This document shows, piece by piece, positions 60,223 to 64,000 of a stretch of 64,000 nucleotides of DNA (its first letter is position 1; each line of letters starts with the position of its first letter). The stretch is from Antedon mediterranea (taxonomy: Eukaryota > Echinodermata > Crinoidea > Comatulida > Antedonidae): contig NC_092677.1 in the NCBI RefSeq assembly GCF_964355755.1, positions 20,368,101-20,432,100 of the forward strand, read 5' to 3'. The position numbers and the translations under genes were made by a program. The notes below the pieces were generated by a model. That model was not told the origin of the DNA and made no database searches. It was given only the letters and a program-made list of their open reading frames with translations.

Positions 60223-63200
60223 AACTTCAAAGTGTACAGAATAGCTTCATATCGCATTAGAAACCGTTTTAGACCATTTTCAGCATTTCGAAAAAACTTT
60301 TTCACACAAAACATCAAAGTTTACAAAATAGCTTCAAATCACATTTGGAGACGTTTTAGACCATTTTGTGATTTTCAAAAAAACTTGTTAACATAAAAAC
60401 ACCAAAGTGCTCAGAATACCTTCAAATCGCATTTTGAGACGTTTTAGACTATTTTGTGATTTTCGGAAAAATTTGTTAACATAAAAACACCAAAGTGCTT
60501 AGAAAAGCTTCAAACCGCATTTGGAGACGTTTTAGACCATTTTGTAATTTTCGAAAAAACTTGTTAACATAAAAACACCAAAGTGCTCAGAATACCTTCA
60601 CATCGCATTTTGAGACGTTTTAGACCATTTTGTGATTTTCGAAAAAACTTGTTAACATAAAAACACCAAAGTGCTTAGAAAAGCTTGAAATCGCATTTGG
60701 AGACGTTTTAGACCATTTTGTGCATTTCGATGAAACTTGGTTACACAAAAACATCAAAGTGCTTAAAATCACATTTTGAGCATTTTGTTAAAACTTTTCA
60801 CACAAAAACATCAAAGAGTAAAAAATAGCTTAATATCGTATTTAAAAACGTTTTAGACCATTTTGAGCATTTCGACAAAATTTTTTCACACAAAACATCA
60901 AAGTGTACAGAATAGCTTTAAATCGCATTTGGAGACGTTTTAGACCATTTTGTTCATTTCGATGAAACACAAACACAAAAACATCAAATTGCACAAAATG
61001 GCTTAATATGATATGGGAAAACGTTTTAGACCATTTTGAACATTTCGTTAAAAGTTTTCACACAAAAACATCAAAGTCCACAAAATAGCTTAATATCGTA
61101 TTTAAAAACGTTTTAGACCATTTTGAGCATTTCGAAAAAACTTTTTCACACAAAACATCAAAGTTTACAAAATAGCTTCAAATCGCATTTGGAGACGTTT
61201 TAGACCATTTTGTGATTTTCGAAAAAACTTGTAAACATAAAAACACCAAAGTGCTCAGATAACCTTCAAATCGCATTTTGAGACGTTTTAGACCATTTTG
61301 TGATTTTCGAAAAAACTTGTTAACATAAAAACACCAAAGTGCTCAGAATACCTTCAAATCGTGTTTTGAGACGTTTTAGACCATTTTGTGATTTTCGAAA
61401 AAACTTGTTAACATAAAAACACCAAAGTGCTTAGAAAAGCTTGAAATCGCATTTGGAGACGTTTTAGACAATTTTGTGCATTTCGATGAAACTTGGTTAC
61501 ACAAAAACATCAAAGTGCTTAAAATCACATTTTGAGCATTTCGTTAAAACTTTTCACACAAAAACATCAAAGAGTAAAAAATAGCTTAATATCGTATTTA
61601 AAAACGTTTTAGACCATTTTGAGCATTTCGACAAAATTTTTTCACACAAAACATCAAATTGTACAGAATAGCTTTAAATCGCATTTGGAGACGTTTTAGA
61701 CCATTTTGTTCATTTCGATGAAACAAAAACACAAAAACATCAAATTGCACAAAATGGCTTAATATGATATGGGAAAACGTTTTAGACCATTTTGAACATT
61801 TCGTTAAAAGTTTTCACACAAAAGCATCAAAGTCCACAAAATAGCTTAATATCGTATTTAAAAACGTTTTAGACCATTTTGAGCATTTCGAAAAAACTTT
61901 TTCACACAAAACATCAAAGTTTACAAAATAGCTTCAAATCGCATTTGGAGACGTTTTAGACCATTTTGTGATTTTCGAAAAAACTTGTTAACATAAAAAC
62001 ACCAAAGTGCTCAGAATACCTTCAAATCGCATTTTGAGACGTTTTAGACCATTTTGTGATTTTCGAAAAAACTTGTTAACATAAAAACACCAAAGTGCTC
62101 AGAATACCTTCAAATCGTGTTTTGAGACGTTTTAGACCATTTTGTGATTTTCGAAAAAACTTGTTAACACAAAACATCAAAGTGTACAAAATAGCTTCAA
62201 ATCGCATTTGGAGACGTTTTAGACAATTTTGTGATTTTCGAAAAAACTTGTTTACATAAAAACACCAAAGTGCTTAGAAAAGCTTCAAATCGCATTTGGA
62301 GACGTTTTAAACCATTTTGTTCATTTCGATGAAACTTGGTTACACAAAAACATCAAAGAGCACAAAAGTATTTAAAAACGTTTTAGACCATTTTGAGCAT
62401 TCCGACAAAACTTTTTCACACAAAACATCGAAGTGTACAGAATAGCTTTAAATCGCATTTGGAGACGTTTTAGACCATTTTGTAGTTTTCGAAAAAACTT
62501 GTTAACATAAAAACACAAAAGAGCTTCAAATCGCATTTGGAGACGTTTTAGACCCTTTTGTGCATTTCGATGAAACTTGGTTACACAAAAACATCAAAGT
62601 GCTTAAAATCACATTAGAAACCGTTTTAGACCATTTTGAGCATTTCGTTAAAACTTTTCACACAAAAACATCAAAGTCCACAAAATAGCTTAATATCGTA
62701 TTTAAAAACGTTTTAGACCATTTTGAGCATTTCGAAAAAACTTTTTCACACAAAACATCAAAGTTTACAAAATAGCTTCAAATCGCATTTGGAGACGTTT
62801 TAGACCATTTTGTGATTTTCGAAAAAACTTGTTAACATAAAAACACCAAAGTGCTCAGAATACCTTCAAATCGCATTTTGAGACGTTTTAGACCATTTTG
62901 TGATTTTCGAAAAAACAACATAAAAACACCAAAGTGCTCAGAATACCTTCAAATCGCATTTGGAGACGTTTTAGACCATTTTGTGATTTTCGAAAAAACT
63001 TGTTAACATAAAAACACCAAAGTGCTCAGAATACCTTCAAATCGTATTTTGAGACGTTTTAGACAATTTTGTGATTTTCGAAAAAACTTGTTAACATAAA
63101 AACACCAAAGTGCTTAGAAAAGCTTCAAATCGCATTTGGAGACGTTTTAGACCATTTTGTGCATTTCGATGAAACTTGGTTACACAAAAACATCAAAGTG

Positions 63201-64000
63201 TACAGAATAGCTTCAAATCGCATTAGAAACCGTTTTAGACCATTTTGAGCATTTCGAAAAAACTCTTTCACACAAAACATCAAAGTGTACAAAATTGCTT
63301 CAAATCGCATTTGGAGACGTTTTAGACCATTTTGTGATTTTCGAAAAAACAACATAAAAACACCAAAGTGCTCAGAATACCTTCAAATCGCATTTGGAGA
63401 CGTTTTAGACCATTTTGTGATTTTCGAAAAAACTTGTTAACATAAAAACACCAAAGTGCTCAGAATAACTTCAAATCGTATTTTGAGACGTTTTAGACAA
63501 TTTTGTGATTTTCGAAAAAACTTGTTAACATAAAAACACCAAAGTGCTTAGAAAAGCTTCAAATCGCATTTGGAGATGTTTTAGACCATTTTGTGCATTT
63601 CGATGAAACTTGGTTACACAAAAACATCAAAGTGTACAGAATAGCTTCAAATCCCATTAGAAACCGTTTTAGACCATTTTGAGCATTTCGAAAAAACTTT
63701 TTCACACAAAACATCAAAGTGTACAGAATAGCTTCAAATCGCATTTGGAGACGTTTTAACCCATTTTGACAATTTCGATAAAATTTTACACACAAAAACA
63801 TCAAAGTGCACAAAATAGCTTAATATGGTATTTAAAAACGTTTTAGACCATTTTGAGCATTTCAACAAAACTTTTTCTCACAAAACATCAAAGTGTACAG
63901 AATAGCTTCAAATCGCATTTGGAGACGTTTTAGACCATTTTGTGCATTTCGATGAAACTTGGTTACACAAAAACATCAAAGTGCTTAAAATCACATTTTG
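60223..64000. repeat. Satellite 2 array (block d)
   Basis: 60225-62160 is a near-copy of 50231-52140, and 63559-63813 is identical in translation to 52141-52395, including the rare word TCAAATCCCATTAG. The array runs off the window edge. No genes. Confidence 0.95.

Noticed and set aside
30488-63813. Minus- and plus-strand frames such as MCEKVFSKCSKWSKTFLNTILSYF repeated in satellite 2
   Set aside because: Apparent protein repeats arise because some monomers are 87 bp (29 codons). Neighbouring 88-bp and shortened monomers break the frame, so there is no selection for a protein.
27551-64000. CENP-B box in satellite 2 (TTCGTTAAAAC resembles the start of the box)
   Set aside because: Only TTCGTT and one further base fit; the CGGG part is absent in every subtype checked.

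Overview
This is an animal genomic window made almost entirely of repeats. No complete, intact host gene can be supported. The likely source is a marine invertebrate deuterostome, most plausibly an echinoderm. The basis is long AT-rich satellite arrays, palindromic AGGCCTAGGCCT-type runs in the few low-copy stretches, a CR1/L2-type LINE carrying a 2A-like peptide (a combination known from sea urchins and lancelets, also molluscs), and a tRNA-derived SINE with a TATAAATCT/(ATT)n tail. The organism call is inference.

Layout. (1) 1-19.6 kb: a satellite with a ~260 bp monomer. Each monomer carries, on the minus strand, a tRNA-like Pol III A box and B box followed by a T-run. The array is interrupted by a 4.2-6.0 kb block holding four tRNA-Val(AAC)-like sequences and a SINE, by a dispersed ~1.2 kb segment (10.8-12.1 kb; second copy at 19.5-20.8 kb), and by a 953-bp TIR element (15.2-16.2 kb) that contains a 186-bp MITE. 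(2) 20.8-24.6 kb: a decayed non-LTR retrotransposon with a 2A-like motif, an APE endonuclease and a reverse transcriptase, spread over three reading-frame segments. (3) 24.6-26.1 kb: AT-rich low-copy DNA with no gene recognised. (4) 26.1-64.0 kb: a second, unrelated satellite with ~88 bp monomers. Part of it (43.5-48.7 kb) has exact higher-order periods of 728 and 746 bp. It is interrupted by an 822-bp insertion (26.7 kb), by a 3,752-bp TIR element with a 4-bp target duplication (39.7-43.5 kb), and by a 4.8 kb insert (55.4-60.2 kb) with the same right terminus.

The two large inserts are the most gene-like parts. The first holds a minus-strand, intron-containing fragment of a coiled-coil gene with frame defects. 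The second holds four tandem ~0.6 kb units, each with an exon-like block between splice-like signals, followed by a possible terminal coding exon. Read together, they suggest a DNA-transposon family that carries host gene pieces into satellite DNA. That interpretation is inferred from termini, target duplication and splice phase, and has not been tested by any search.
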